Source: Symbiodinium natans (taxonomy: Eukaryota > Sar > Dinophyceae > Suessiales > Symbiodiniaceae). From it: 64,000 bases of DNA. Below are positions 25,245 to 33,616 of this stretch, in pieces. Position numbers and translations under genes: made by a program. The stretch covers positions 267,798 to 331,797 of the forward strand of contig CAJNDS010002594.1 in the NCBI GenBank assembly GCA_905221605.1. The letters run 5' to 3'. Each line of letters starts with the position of its first letter. The stretch's first letter is position 1. Below the pieces are notes generated by a model. The model was given only the letters and a program-made list of their open reading frames with translations. It ran no database searches and was not told the DNA's origin.

Positions 25245-25574
25245 CTTGCTCTACTATGTACAGTAACTGCTTCAAAGTCTCTCACCGCATGTCACATGCT
25301 ATTTGCAGCTCAACATGGGAATGCGCTTTGCAAATGTTCAACGGCATGCTGTTGCATCACTAATCCGGCCCTTGTACCGGTGTACTGGTCGTGTGAAGGA
25401 TGCATCACAGGCAAATCATGTCTCTGCTCAGTGGAATGCACACTCCGAAAGGCTGAACTGCGAACTTCTAAGTTTTCAGACTTCACAACGCACTGCAAAC
25501 GAATCTTGTCCGCATTGGTCTACGGGTCTTCCATCCAGGGGTGGGTGGAATTGGGTCTTGCGTCGTCGAAGAGA

Positions 25575-26963
25575 TCAGTCCACGGACAGGTCCGGCTCGG
25601 TGTAGCTGTTGTAGGTGGTCGTCGGGAACCGTTGAACCGGATTCCATTCTTGGCGTCTTTGCCAGAGCTCTTCTTCGTCTGAAATGGTGCCTACGTCTTC
25701 GAAGAACGTGTGGCTGGAGAGCGGATGGTTGGGCTGCCGGTGGTCGTGCTCTGCGTGCAGTAGAGATGATACTAGTCGTTTGTGTTGACGTAGCCACTCT
25801 GTCAGATTGTCACGTAGAGGTTGCATGGGGATAGCGCAGGTGGAGCCGTTGAAGTCTAGGATGGTGTAGTCCGGGCCGAAGATTTCTCTTGTGAAGCGCC
25901 ATTCTGCGTGTCTGGGGCTGAAAAACTTGAGGACGTGTATCATCATGTGGATGTCGGCGCGTGAGAAGATATTGTTCTGCAAACAGGACTCGTTGTTCCT
26001 GGTTTGCCATTCCTGTAATTTGGTGTTGACGTAGAGGATGAGCTTGTGCACCCCGAGGATTTCAGGAGGGAGGTACTGCTGGTACTCCTCAACCGTGTGC
26101 TGTCGGGTGATCGCCAAGATCGCATTCCACTCCATGTCATCTTGAAGTTGGCGTTCTAGGTGCGAGGGGCGTGGGTTGGCTTTCTGGATGAAGATGACGC
26201 GTCCATCATGTAGCGGTTTCGTGGTGGGAGCTGGCAGGTCTTCTAGGAACAACTTGTCACCAATCTGGAAACCTTTTCTGGCCATTGTGGCTATGCGGAC
26301 CGTGGTCTCGTACCACTGCGAGGCAATCAGAGCTGTGTTAGCCGATTCATACTTGGAGAAGACAATCTGGGCGATGTGGGGCAGGCACAGTGCCGCACCG
26401 GGATGTGGGTGGTCATCTCGAAGAGGTTTTTCAACGTAGTGACCTTTGATGTGAGTCGGGATGCGGCGGATGATGCGCTGAATGTTGAGCTCATGCTTGG
26501 TTTTGTCACGTACCTCTTGGCCGAGAAATTTTGAAACCGGGGTCAGCATCTGATTTTCAGTTGGTAGTAGGCACACGAACGTGGCCGTCGTAGATGTGCT
26601 GGAGGAGATGTAGAGGTCCTGAAAGCCATGGAATATCATCATCATGTTCTTGAGCGCTTGGTAGGTGATGGCATTCCTGATATTGATGTGCCAGCCTTCG
26701 TATGCTTTGAAGTACGACGGGTCGATGACTTTGTGTAGGGGTGCCTTCTCCGTGTAGTACGCTGGGGCCGTGTGGTACGTGTCGTCGAGGTAGTTGTACC
26801 GTTGGTAAAAGGGTTCCATGCTGTAGTGTGGATCTCTGCGCAGATGCTCCATTTCGAGTTCGTGCTCGTCCATGAAGATCACGTGGAGGGGACCGGTCAG
26901 GAAGTCCAGTATGTGGCTCCACATGTTGGGCTGGGGAAAGGGACGGGATCGGGTTCGTGCCAA
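25575..26963 (-). CDS. ORF H, 462-residue protein of unknown function
   Basis: A long unbroken frame. The first ATG gives 462 residues; the second, at 26924, directly follows a pyrimidine tract ending in CAG (CCCTTTCCCCAG) and may be the true start, which would remove 13 residues. The N-terminus carries PLHVIFMDEHELEMEHL, shared in outline with ORF I. The middle (residues ~90-350) is a well-mixed globular sequence rich in Tyr, Phe and Trp, with blocks such as DKLFLEDLPAP and REIFGPDYTILDFNG. The tail is acidic (SDEEELWQRRQEW). I do not recognise the fold. It is one of the most protein-like unknowns in the block and a good choice for structure prediction. Confidence 0.6.
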   Translation of the reverse strand: MARTRSRPFPQPNMWSHILDFLTGPLHVIFMDEHELEMEHLRRDPHYSMEPFYQRYNYLDDTYHTAPAYYTEKAPLHKVIDPSYFKAYEGWHINIRNAITYQALKNMMMIFHGFQDLYISSSTSTTATFVCLLPTENQMLTPVSKFLGQEVRDKTKHELNIQRIIRRIPTHIKGHYVEKPLRDDHPHPGAALCLPHIAQIVFSKYESANTALIASQWYETTVRIATMARKGFQIGDKLFLEDLPAPTTKPLHDGRVIFIQKANPRPSHLERQLQDDMEWNAILAITRQHTVEEYQQYLPPEILGVHKLILYVNTKLQEWQTRNNESCLQNNIFSRADIHMMIHVLKFFSPRHAEWRFTREIFGPDYTILDFNGSTCAIPMQPLRDNLTEWLRQHKRLVSSLLHAEHDHRQPNHPLSSHTFFEDVGTISDEEELWQRRQEWNPVQRFPTTTYNSYTEPDLSVD

Positions 26964-27217
26964 AAAACTGTGGTCATGTTCTCATGCGTGATAGTGAAGG
27001 GATGAGGTCTGCCATGGGCAGGGGAGAGGGGGGGGAGAAAGGGGACGGGGGAGGTGCTTAGGTCGGCATGGCTTCAACTCGCATCTTGCCAGTTAACGGC
27101 CTCTTTTGGATTCGCAAGAGGGCCTGTATGGCGCAGGTGTGTGATGCTGTGTGCAGTGGCGATCAGGAAGATCACAATGTTCTCGGCAATCACATCGTCG
27201 ATTTCCACGGCATGTTT

Positions 27218-28216
27218 CTACTTCACCGCCGGGTACATCTCGTCTTCTGAGATTTGGGATCGTCGATCATCTTCTTCTTCAGGTGGTGGATGGTAGGGCA
27301 TTGGTGAGTTGTGTGGGGTGTCCTTCTTGGGTTCTGAGGGTTGTGCAGTTGGATCCGGCATTGCGCTATCCTCCTCGCGTCGGTGGATCGTGTGGTCGCC
27401 CTTGTACATGAAGCTTCTCTTGGTCTCCTTGTCGTAGTGCGTGTGATACTGCCAGCCGTTCTGGTGCCATGGGTGTTTCCAGAGCAGCTGGTGCTGGTGT
27501 GAATCTTCTTTGGCTTTTTTGCGTATCGCAGCGAGGCGAACGGCAAAGGGATGGGAATGGAGGGCTTGGGCGAAAGTGTGATATGTTGTGTCATTCCACT
27601 GGGTGTGGGCCTTCCACTCTGTGTACTTTTCCGGGTCTTCGATGGCCTCCCACGTCGTCAAAACGGGTTGGTCCGCGGGCCAGTCCGCGGCCACATAGGT
27701 GTGTGGATCGAGGTGTGCGAGGGAGATGTCCTGGAGAAGGTCCGAGGTGATGCCGTCGAACTCGGGGTGCAAGCGCGGGTCGTCCGGTTGGTACTGTTGT
27801 CGTCTTTTCTTGGTTGCTTGTGGTGGTTCGTCTTGATGAGGTAGGTGTGCGGGTTGTGGTGTGGGCATGGAGATCTTGTCGAGGTGGTAGCCGAAGTTCT
27901 TGTGCCAATCTTGCAGGTGTCCCCAGATTGAGAGCGCCTCGCTGGTGGGGATCATGATGGGCGTGAAGGGATGGGGTGAGTTGCCGATTTTGGTGAGTTG
28001 TTCAAGTAGAAGTTGGGCGGTGTACCAGCGGATGGGGATGTGGATGTCGGGGAGTTCCAAGTAATCCTGATCGTACGCGGCCTGCACTGCCTTGTTGAAC
28101 GCCGTCTGGGTCAACCAACTCATGAGGTGGGGCGATCGGGGAAAGGTGAATGGGTGATGGTGCGAGTGTGGTTGATCTGAAAATGGTTTGGCTTCCGCAG
28201 TGTCACGCAATCTCAC
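27218..28216 (-). CDS. ORF G, 332-residue His/Pro-rich protein
   Basis: The frame opens at 28216, but an ATG at 28123 (MSWLTQTAFNKAV) is more likely, since a CCTTTCCCC pyrimidine tract lies just upstream and would otherwise be coding. From that start the product is 301 residues. Residues 1-75 are globular. A Lys/Arg patch (TKKRRQQYQ) could be a nuclear localisation signal. The segment rich in Trp, His and Tyr (LLWKHPWHQNGWQYHTHYDK) resembles a WW-like or other compact aromatic unit but fits no family I know. The C-terminus is acidic and Pro-rich (PPPEEEDDRRSQISEDE). It sits between F and H with spacers of about 250 nt. Confidence 0.55.
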   Translation of the reverse strand: MRLRDTAEAKPFSDQPHSHHHPFTFPRSPHLMSWLTQTAFNKAVQAAYDQDYLELPDIHIPIRWYTAQLLLEQLTKIGNSPHPFTPIMIPTSEALSIWGHLQDWHKNFGYHLDKISMPTPQPAHLPHQDEPPQATKKRRQQYQPDDPRLHPEFDGITSDLLQDISLAHLDPHTYVAADWPADQPVLTTWEAIEDPEKYTEWKAHTQWNDTTYHTFAQALHSHPFAVRLAAIRKKAKEDSHQHQLLWKHPWHQNGWQYHTHYDKETKRSFMYKGDHTIHRREEDSAMPDPTAQPSEPKKDTPHNSPMPYHPPPEEEDDRRSQISEDEMYPAVK

Positions 28217-28467
28217 TCATGCTAGTGCCTACTGTCCCTACAGGTCCTGTCAACTTTCAATCGAGTCAAAAACTCAGTGTGCGGATTGACATGGTGCATG
28301 CACTTCAGACCTCTCCGCGGAGCAGGTTTTGTGCTTATGATGCCGGCAGACATGTTGCGCTTGCCGAATCTCCGTCCGGCAGCGCCATCTCAAGACACAC
28401 TTCGTCTTAAGGGATTGCATATACCACCCTACGTCAGAGAACTCCGCTGATCTCACTATCATCATCG

Positions 28468-29433
28468 TCAACTTCCGATGGCTCGATTCATGCATCTCCG
28501 GCATAGGTGGACTGTGTGCGTGCCTTCTTTGGCACACCATCCCCCGCACGCGCAGTACAGTCGGCATCCGTAGTGCTGCCAGGTGGGATGACTCTGGACA
28601 CGGGGCATGGGTTTGGGGCTGGGTCTGGGAGTGGGGTCCGTGGGTGCTGGTGGTGCGGGTCTGGGGTCATTGTCTCCTCGGTGCGATGATGCCGGATGTC
28701 TGGTCGACTGAGAATCATGTCGTGCCGGTCCCGGTGCCGTCGATGACGAGGCGCGCGATGTTCTTGGAGACTTGGGTTTAGCTTTGACTGCGATGGTCTT
28801 GGTGACGACTAGTTGGTTTTCTACTTGCTGGAGGTCCTCAAAGGTGCGGCGGTAGTTCTTGATGCTGTCCACGGTGTCGTCTTCCAGGATCTTGTACATG
28901 CCGTTTTCAGTGATCTGCTGTCTGTCCATCATGTCGATGAACTCGTAGACGGTGCAACCCGGGCGCTTTGTTGGAACTGCCAGCGAAATGGGTGTGAACC
29001 AGTTCAGCGCTTCAGAACTGCGTATCACGGTGTCACCCTTGGCGTCCTGAAAGCTCTTGAGGAGGGTTCTGAACAGGTCAGCTTGGTGCACGTGTTCACG
29101 TAGTTTGAGTGCGGTAGAGTTGATGTCGAAGATCTTCTGTATCGCGTTCATAGTGATGGAATTGTCAAAGAGGAGGTTGGAGAGGTCCCCGACGCTGATG
29201 TCCTCCATAAGTTGGATGACCTGGGTCTTTGCCGTGGAAACTGCACTTTGTAGCGCCAGTTTTTGCTGGCTGAGAGGCTCTGGTTGAGGCGGATTCTCCG
29301 TTCGATGTCGTCGAGGTGGGTCTCTTGAGTCCATGGCCGGCCTTGTTGCTCTGGTAGTGCGGGGACTTCGTCTGCAGGACCGCGATCTGTTTCGCCGGGG
29401 ATGTTCATCTCCGTGGTGGTCGTGCTTCACCAT
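28468..29433 (-). CDS. ORF F, RS-like N-terminus and C-terminal Cys/His cluster
   Basis: 321 codons. Residues 1-45 are Arg/Ser/Pro-rich (RRNRSRSCRRSPRTTRATR). Residues 60-215 form a probably helical core with blocks such as VIQLMEDISVGDLSNLLF and YEFIDMMDRQQITENGMYK. Residues 225-285 are Ser/Pro-rich. The C-terminus holds C290, C294, C296, C300, H306, H309, C311 and C314 in 25 residues, a likely two-zinc module. The layout of basic tail, helical core and zinc cluster is typical of nucleic-acid-binding structural proteins (nucleocapsid-like), but no homology is claimed. A perfect 15-nt inverted repeat lies just upstream (29482-29593). Confidence 0.55.
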   Translation of the reverse strand: MVKHDHHGDEHPRRNRSRSCRRSPRTTRATRPAMDSRDPPRRHRTENPPQPEPLSQQKLALQSAVSTAKTQVIQLMEDISVGDLSNLLFDNSITMNAIQKIFDINSTALKLREHVHQADLFRTLLKSFQDAKGDTVIRSSEALNWFTPISLAVPTKRPGCTVYEFIDMMDRQQITENGMYKILEDDTVDSIKNYRRTFEDLQQVENQLVVTKTIAVKAKPKSPRTSRASSSTAPGPARHDSQSTRHPASSHRGDNDPRPAPPAPTDPTPRPSPKPMPRVQSHPTWQHYGCRLYCACGGWCAKEGTHTVHLCRRCMNRAIGS

Positions 29434-29481
29434 GACTGAGGTGGATGAGCGATGGAAACGTTACTCGATCCAAACAATCTG

Positions 29482-29593
29482 TCATGTTTCATGATAGTCA
29501 GCTGCACAGTACGTGAGTTTCCGTATGCAATCAACGTCAAGGGGTTCCGTCACAAAGGGATGGGGGTAAGATGAAGTTTATCATGAAACATGA
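29482..29593. repeat. Perfect 15-nt inverted repeat in the E/F spacer
   Basis: TCATGTTTCATGATA at 29482-29496 is matched by its exact reverse complement at 29579-29593, with 82 nt between them. Each arm is itself partly palindromic (TCATG/CATGA). It lies upstream of ORF F and downstream of E2, and could form an RNA hairpin or a protein site. Confidence 0.8.
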
Positions 29594-29744
29594 AGGTGCG
29601 GGACTCGCGCTTGGTCTCGGTTCTTTTGCTCACTCCAAGCCAAGCGTCGGATGTAGGTGAGACAGAACGGGAATCGTTTTTGGTGAAAACAAAATTGACC
29701 AAAGCGTAACAATGTTACTGGATGCTGTGGCGGTGCTGTTGAGG

Positions 29745-29861
29745 CTAGTTATCATCCAACTTTGCGTTCTGCACGACGTCGTTGAGTGGACAGATGAACT
29801 GCGCCGGTTCCGGGTTCCGATTCTTGAGGTCATGGATCTTGAAGATGCTGTAGAGGATCAT
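29745..29861 (-). CDS. Short overlapping ORF E2 (38 codons)
   Basis: An ATG at 29861 opens a 38-codon frame that overlaps the end of ORF E by 32 nt in a different phase. It reads MILYSIFKIHDLKNRNPEP, then a hydrophobic and acidic tail to TAG. Its composition is more protein-like than ORF E's own last residues, so it may instead be a frameshifted C-terminal extension of ORF E. It is short and could be chance. Confidence 0.35.
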   Translation of the reverse strand: MILYSIFKIHDLKNRNPEPAQFICPLNDVVQNAKLDDN

Positions 29862-30615
29862 CTCTTTCGAGCGGGGCCCTGGAGTTTGATCTGTACTGTC
29901 CAATGGGTGCCTGTCTGGAGGATGTCGCTGAGCCGGTTGGGGATCGAAGGCACCTGCACAGGTACTTGATGCTTTGGTCGTGTCGAGAAAGGAGCTGGTC
30001 GATGGTGTCCAAGCGAGTTCTTGTCTCGTCCAAGCTTGCGTAGATGGTGGTGTGGGATGTTGGATGAGGGTCCTGCGGGATGGTGGTATGGAGGCGGAGT
30101 CTGTCTCGTAGTTCTTGTAGTTGTTGGCGAGTTTGATGTCCAAGAGCATCTAGTCGTCCTCCTAGTTCCTGTAGTCGTCGGGCTTGGAGGGTTTGATCAC
30201 GTTTGATATCGTTGAGCTGTAGGTGAAGATCGCGGATGGAACTTTTGTGTCGGCTGATGTCGTTGGAGGCGGAGGCTCTTGATGAGTCCGCCCTGTACGC
30301 CGCTCGTTTGACGTCCAGGAGTTCTTGTAATACTGATTGGCTGCAGGTGCGCTCGTAGACGAAAGCGAGCTCTTGTTCCAGCTGGGAGACAGTCTGGTCG
30401 AGGGTCCGGATCTTCTCTGCTTGCGAGGATACTGTGTCTATGAGGAGCTTCACCGCGTCGTCCGTGGTCTGGTGGATCGGATCGTTGGGGTTGGCGATCT
30501 CATCTGGGATCTCGGAGGCTGTCTGCATTCTCTCCGGCTGGTTGTTGGGATGTTGCTGGCTTGCTGGCTGAGGATCCGGAATGGTCTGCTCCTCGTGCAT
30601 CTTGTTGGTCGGCAT
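29830..30615 (-). CDS. ORF E, coiled-coil protein
   Basis: 261 codons. Residues 1-50 are Pro/Gln/Asn-rich and polar. Residues ~50-165 have the heptad spacing of Leu, Ile and Val expected for a long coiled coil (KIRTLDQTVSQLEQELAFV; HKSSIRDLHLQLNDI; RRLQELGGRLDALG). A second, shorter helix follows at ~178-210 (LDETRTRLDTIDQLLSRHDQ). The end is Ser/Arg-rich. It is likely an oligomeric scaffold. A pyrimidine tract, CTACCCTTTCCC on the coding strand, lies about 110 nt upstream. The terminal region overlaps E2 in another phase. Confidence 0.6.
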   Translation of the reverse strand: MPTNKMHEEQTIPDPQPASQQHPNNQPERMQTASEIPDEIANPNDPIHQTTDDAVKLLIDTVSSQAEKIRTLDQTVSQLEQELAFVYERTCSQSVLQELLDVKRAAYRADSSRASASNDISRHKSSIRDLHLQLNDIKRDQTLQARRLQELGGRLDALGHQTRQQLQELRDRLRLHTTIPQDPHPTSHTTIYASLDETRTRLDTIDQLLSRHDQSIKYLCRCLRSPTGSATSSRQAPIGQYRSNSRAPLERDDPLQHLQDP

Positions 30616-30904
30616 GGTGAAGAATTGGATGATCGACTTGCTGGTCTATCAGCCGGGCAACTTCTTCTATGCTACGTCTGTCACTGCGTCAGCCACTGAA
30701 GAGAAGCGCTCTGGGTGGGTGCGGGAAAGGGTAGGGGCGGACTTCACATGATTGCATGATGTGCATGATCAAAATCACACTTCACTGCGGGACACGGGGC
30801 TTGGGGAGGAAAGGTTTGGGGACCTCAACGACTGCAATCCGTCACTGCGCATCATGGGCACTTGCTGGCGGTCTTTGATATTGATTTTGCTGTGGTACTT
30901 CGAG

Positions 30905-33556
30905 TCATCTATGCACAAACGTCAGCATGTCTGGGTCGTGGGCTTGGTAGAGGGCGCGAAGTTCTCGGAGTTGTTGTAGACGAACCGGCTCGGGATACGC
31001 TATCTTTGAGATCATGTGGCGTCTCGTTCGGTATGCACTGGCACGGTGGACCATAGGTGTGGATCCCCGTGGCGAAAGAATCTGGTGTGTCTGTGAGGGG
31101 AGAATGAGGCGAACTTCTTTGCGGTGTAGGTCGATGTTGCATCCGAGGTAGTTGGCTTCTTCTTGTTCTTCCAACAATATGGGCGGGCCGTAGAACTCTG
31201 TTTGGAGAAACTCGCTCCAAGGGCTCGTGTAAGCCCAACTTTGTGGCAGGATGCAAATGCGGTCGTCAACATATCTCTTGGTGAAGCGGTCGAGAATTGC
31301 GCACGATGCCAAGGCTATGCGATATGTCTCATGCCATTGATGTTCTTCGACACAACAGACCATGTGGCACAACACCGGTGACATTGGGTGTCCCATTGGG
31401 CTACCTCTGGTCTGCTTGTATACTTGTTGCTGGGAGGTGAAGTAGCTGCACTTCAGGACGTACTGAGTGATCTCCCAGATGTCGTGCATGTAGATGGTGC
31501 GTCGACCATGGTTGATCTGCCTGTACTTCCCATTGAACGTTCTGGCCGTCCTAAGCGTCTTTTTGGGGTCGTAGGTGATGGAGACGTCCTGCCATGTGTC
31601 AAAGCCGTGCTGGGAGTTGGCGAAGTACTTGTCCATGGTGATCATGAGGGCTTGGAGGATACGTTCCTGTGGGACACTGGTGAAGAAGCCCGCTAGGTCC
31701 GCGATCTGCATGTGCATGTCCGCGTTGTTGGAGTTCATGAAGGTGTGAAGTTCCTTGAAGATCTTGTAGGAGTTGTCCTGTTGCAGCGCTTGGGGGAAAG
31801 AGATGTACATGATGTTGGTGATGATCTTGGCGACCGTGGAGAAGAGCTTCTTGGCGAAGTGCTGGGCGAACGAGACAATGGGCCGGGACTTGATGAAGCC
31901 CTTCTTGCGCTTGGGGAAGATGTAGGACACCGGGACTTTGTCCTTGCGGTTTGGGTTGATGCCCCAGGCGTATCTTGTCTTGATGTTTTGGGGAAGTTGG
32001 TGCCACGCGTTGTGCGCCGCTGTGGTCGGGGTGATGTTGATCTTGGTGAAGACTTCAGGGTCGCCGTACATCTTGTCCATGAGCTGTTGGAAGTGGAGGG
32101 GGCAGTACGCTAGCATCTTGTGGGGATGGTGGTCCTCGCACGCGATGATGTAGTCGCTGTACTGGGTTTTGAGGCTTTTGACCATGTGGTGGTTCACGTG
32201 TTGCTCCTTCACGTTGTGGCTGAGCTGTGCCGCCGGGGCAAGGGCGAGCTGCACGGCCTCCCTGGATGGGATGGAGAGTCCATTGCGTCTGCACCATTTT
32301 CGAACATCTTCCGTCGTCTGCGAAATCCAAGTATCTGGTTCCGGGAAGGTACCCGTCTTGGATGAGTAAGTGACGATGTGGTGTAGAGGGTCTTCTGGTG
32401 ATGCGTGTGCGGTCTGAAGGTCGATGACTTGATGTTCACTGAGTTCCTGTGTAGGGTTGGGGCAAGTGCATCTTCTCGTAAGTTTTGGTCCAAAACACAT
32501 TCGCTGCCAGTTGTGGCACTGGGCCTCGATGCTGGATCCTGGTTTGGCTACCACCGTGGTCTTCGGAACATGTAGTGGACATAGTTCGTGGTAGTGGCTC
32601 GCGATGATGGCGCGTAGAACTTCTCGGAGATGGCGTTGGCATTCTTCCATAGGTGGCAGCAAACTGGTGACGAGGGGTCTTATGTTAGGGGTCTCCATAT
32701 GTCTCTTGTCCAGTGCCTTGACCAATGCTGCTTTGCAGAACTCCTTGTATGGGGATTCAAGGATGTTGGTCATTCGTAGTAGTGTGTATATGTTCTCGGC
32801 CGGGAAGTTGCTGCTCATCAACGTTCTGGTGGTTTTCCATCGCAGAGCCGTGGTGGAGCACAGGGCGGTGAGGAGGCCCCACATGCGCGTTTTGGTGTCT
32901 ATCTGTACCTTGACGGCTCGCCAAGGTCTGGTTTTCCTGCCTAGGTGTCGATGTAGTCGGGCACGTAGTTTGGTTGCCAGCACGTTGACGTCACAAATGG
33001 TCTTGGGTTGGAAGGTGTGGCCTGTGTCTTCTTTGAAGTGTTTGTAGATGAAGGGGGCGTTGAGGGAGGGTTGGAGGTCCGCGATGTCTGCCTGCTCAAT
33101 CATGTGCAACTCTGCCACATCGTCAACGCTGCGGACTTTGATCGGAACGAACTCCCAATATGTGTTGGTGGTGTGCCAATAGTGTATGGCTGGTTCTGCG
33201 TTGACCAGTTTTTGAGCGGCGAGTGCGTTGTGTTTTCTGCGTCGGTTGTCTTCTCTGACTGTGACTTTCGTGGAGGTGCTGCCAATATAGAGGTGCTCAA
33301 ACATGCGTCCGTGGTCGACTCTCCAGTACACTGCGTTCGGCTGATTGAAAAATTCGAATGTGTAGAGCTCCGGGGTGATACGGTGAAACTGCTTGAGGCG
33401 TACCAGCCTGCGTCGATCTACTTGGCGTCGAGGAAAATGGCAAAGAGCGGTGAGCCAAAACTTGCCGTAGAGCCAAGTGGAGTATCTGTGTAAGAAAGGT
33501 ATGCGGTGAAATGTGTATTGGACCACGCTCTTCGCGATGTCCATGCACTTCACCAT
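30905..33556 (-). CDS. Penelope-like reverse transcriptase with N-terminal GIY-YIG endonuclease (ORF D)
   Basis: 883 codons, one uninterrupted frame. The GIY-YIG nuclease at residues ~74-170 shows VYW (77-79) and LYIGSTS (89-95), Arg101 with the following basic helix, and Glu154 in HMIEQADIADLQPSLNAPF, the usual end of the fold. A Cys-rich linker follows (C346, C354, C363, C365). The reverse transcriptase at ~525-820 shows a PKRKKGFIKSRPIVSF box, motif A with catalytic Asp620 in MQIADLAGFFTSVPQ, motif B at 718-728 (GSPMGHPMSPV), motif C RYVDD (Asp764, Asp765) and a LGCNIDL box. RPIVS, FFTSVP and the GSPMG...SPV form match Penelope-like elements better than LINE, LTR or group II enzymes. All seen catalytic residues are present. 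The nuclease-first order matches the permuted class (Naiad/Chlamys type). It starts 60 nt after ORF C. Confidence 0.88.
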   Translation of the reverse strand: MVKCMDIAKSVVQYTFHRIPFLHRYSTWLYGKFWLTALCHFPRRQVDRRRLVRLKQFHRITPELYTFEFFNQPNAVYWRVDHGRMFEHLYIGSTSTKVTVREDNRRRKHNALAAQKLVNAEPAIHYWHTTNTYWEFVPIKVRSVDDVAELHMIEQADIADLQPSLNAPFIYKHFKEDTGHTFQPKTICDVNVLATKLRARLHRHLGRKTRPWRAVKVQIDTKTRMWGLLTALCSTTALRWKTTRTLMSSNFPAENIYTLLRMTNILESPYKEFCKAALVKALDKRHMETPNIRPLVTSLLPPMEECQRHLREVLRAIIASHYHELCPLHVPKTTVVAKPGSSIEAQCHNWQRMCFGPKLTRRCTCPNPTQELSEHQVIDLQTAHASPEDPLHHIVTYSSKTGTFPEPDTWISQTTEDVRKWCRRNGLSIPSREAVQLALAPAAQLSHNVKEQHVNHHMVKSLKTQYSDYIIACEDHHPHKMLAYCPLHFQQLMDKMYGDPEVFTKINITPTTAAHNAWHQLPQNIKTRYAWGINPNRKDKVPVSYIFPKRKKGFIKSRPIVSFAQHFAKKLFSTVAKIITNIMYISFPQALQQDNSYKIFKELHTFMNSNNADMHMQIADLAGFFTSVPQERILQALMITMDKYFANSQHGFDTWQDVSITYDPKKTLRTARTFNGKYRQINHGRRTIYMHDIWEITQYVLKCSYFTSQQQVYKQTRGSPMGHPMSPVLCHMVCCVEEHQWHETYRIALASCAILDRFTKRYVDDRICILPQSWAYTSPWSEFLQTEFYGPPILLEEQEEANYLGCNIDLHRKEVRLILPSQTHQILSPRGSTPMVHRASAYRTRRHMISKIAYPEPVRLQQLRELRALYQAHDPDMLTFVHR

Positions 33557-33616
33557 GGAAGAGTGTATGCGGTTGAGTCGTCTGGAGGGTTGCTGTGTTG
33601 TGAGTAGGGTACCTAG

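Noticed and set aside
29400-29700. Hammerhead ribozyme near the inverted repeat, as in many Penelope-like elements
   Set aside because: No CTGANGA ... GAAA core with matching stems was found by eye on either strand. A covariance-model scan would be needed to exclude it elsewhere in the block.
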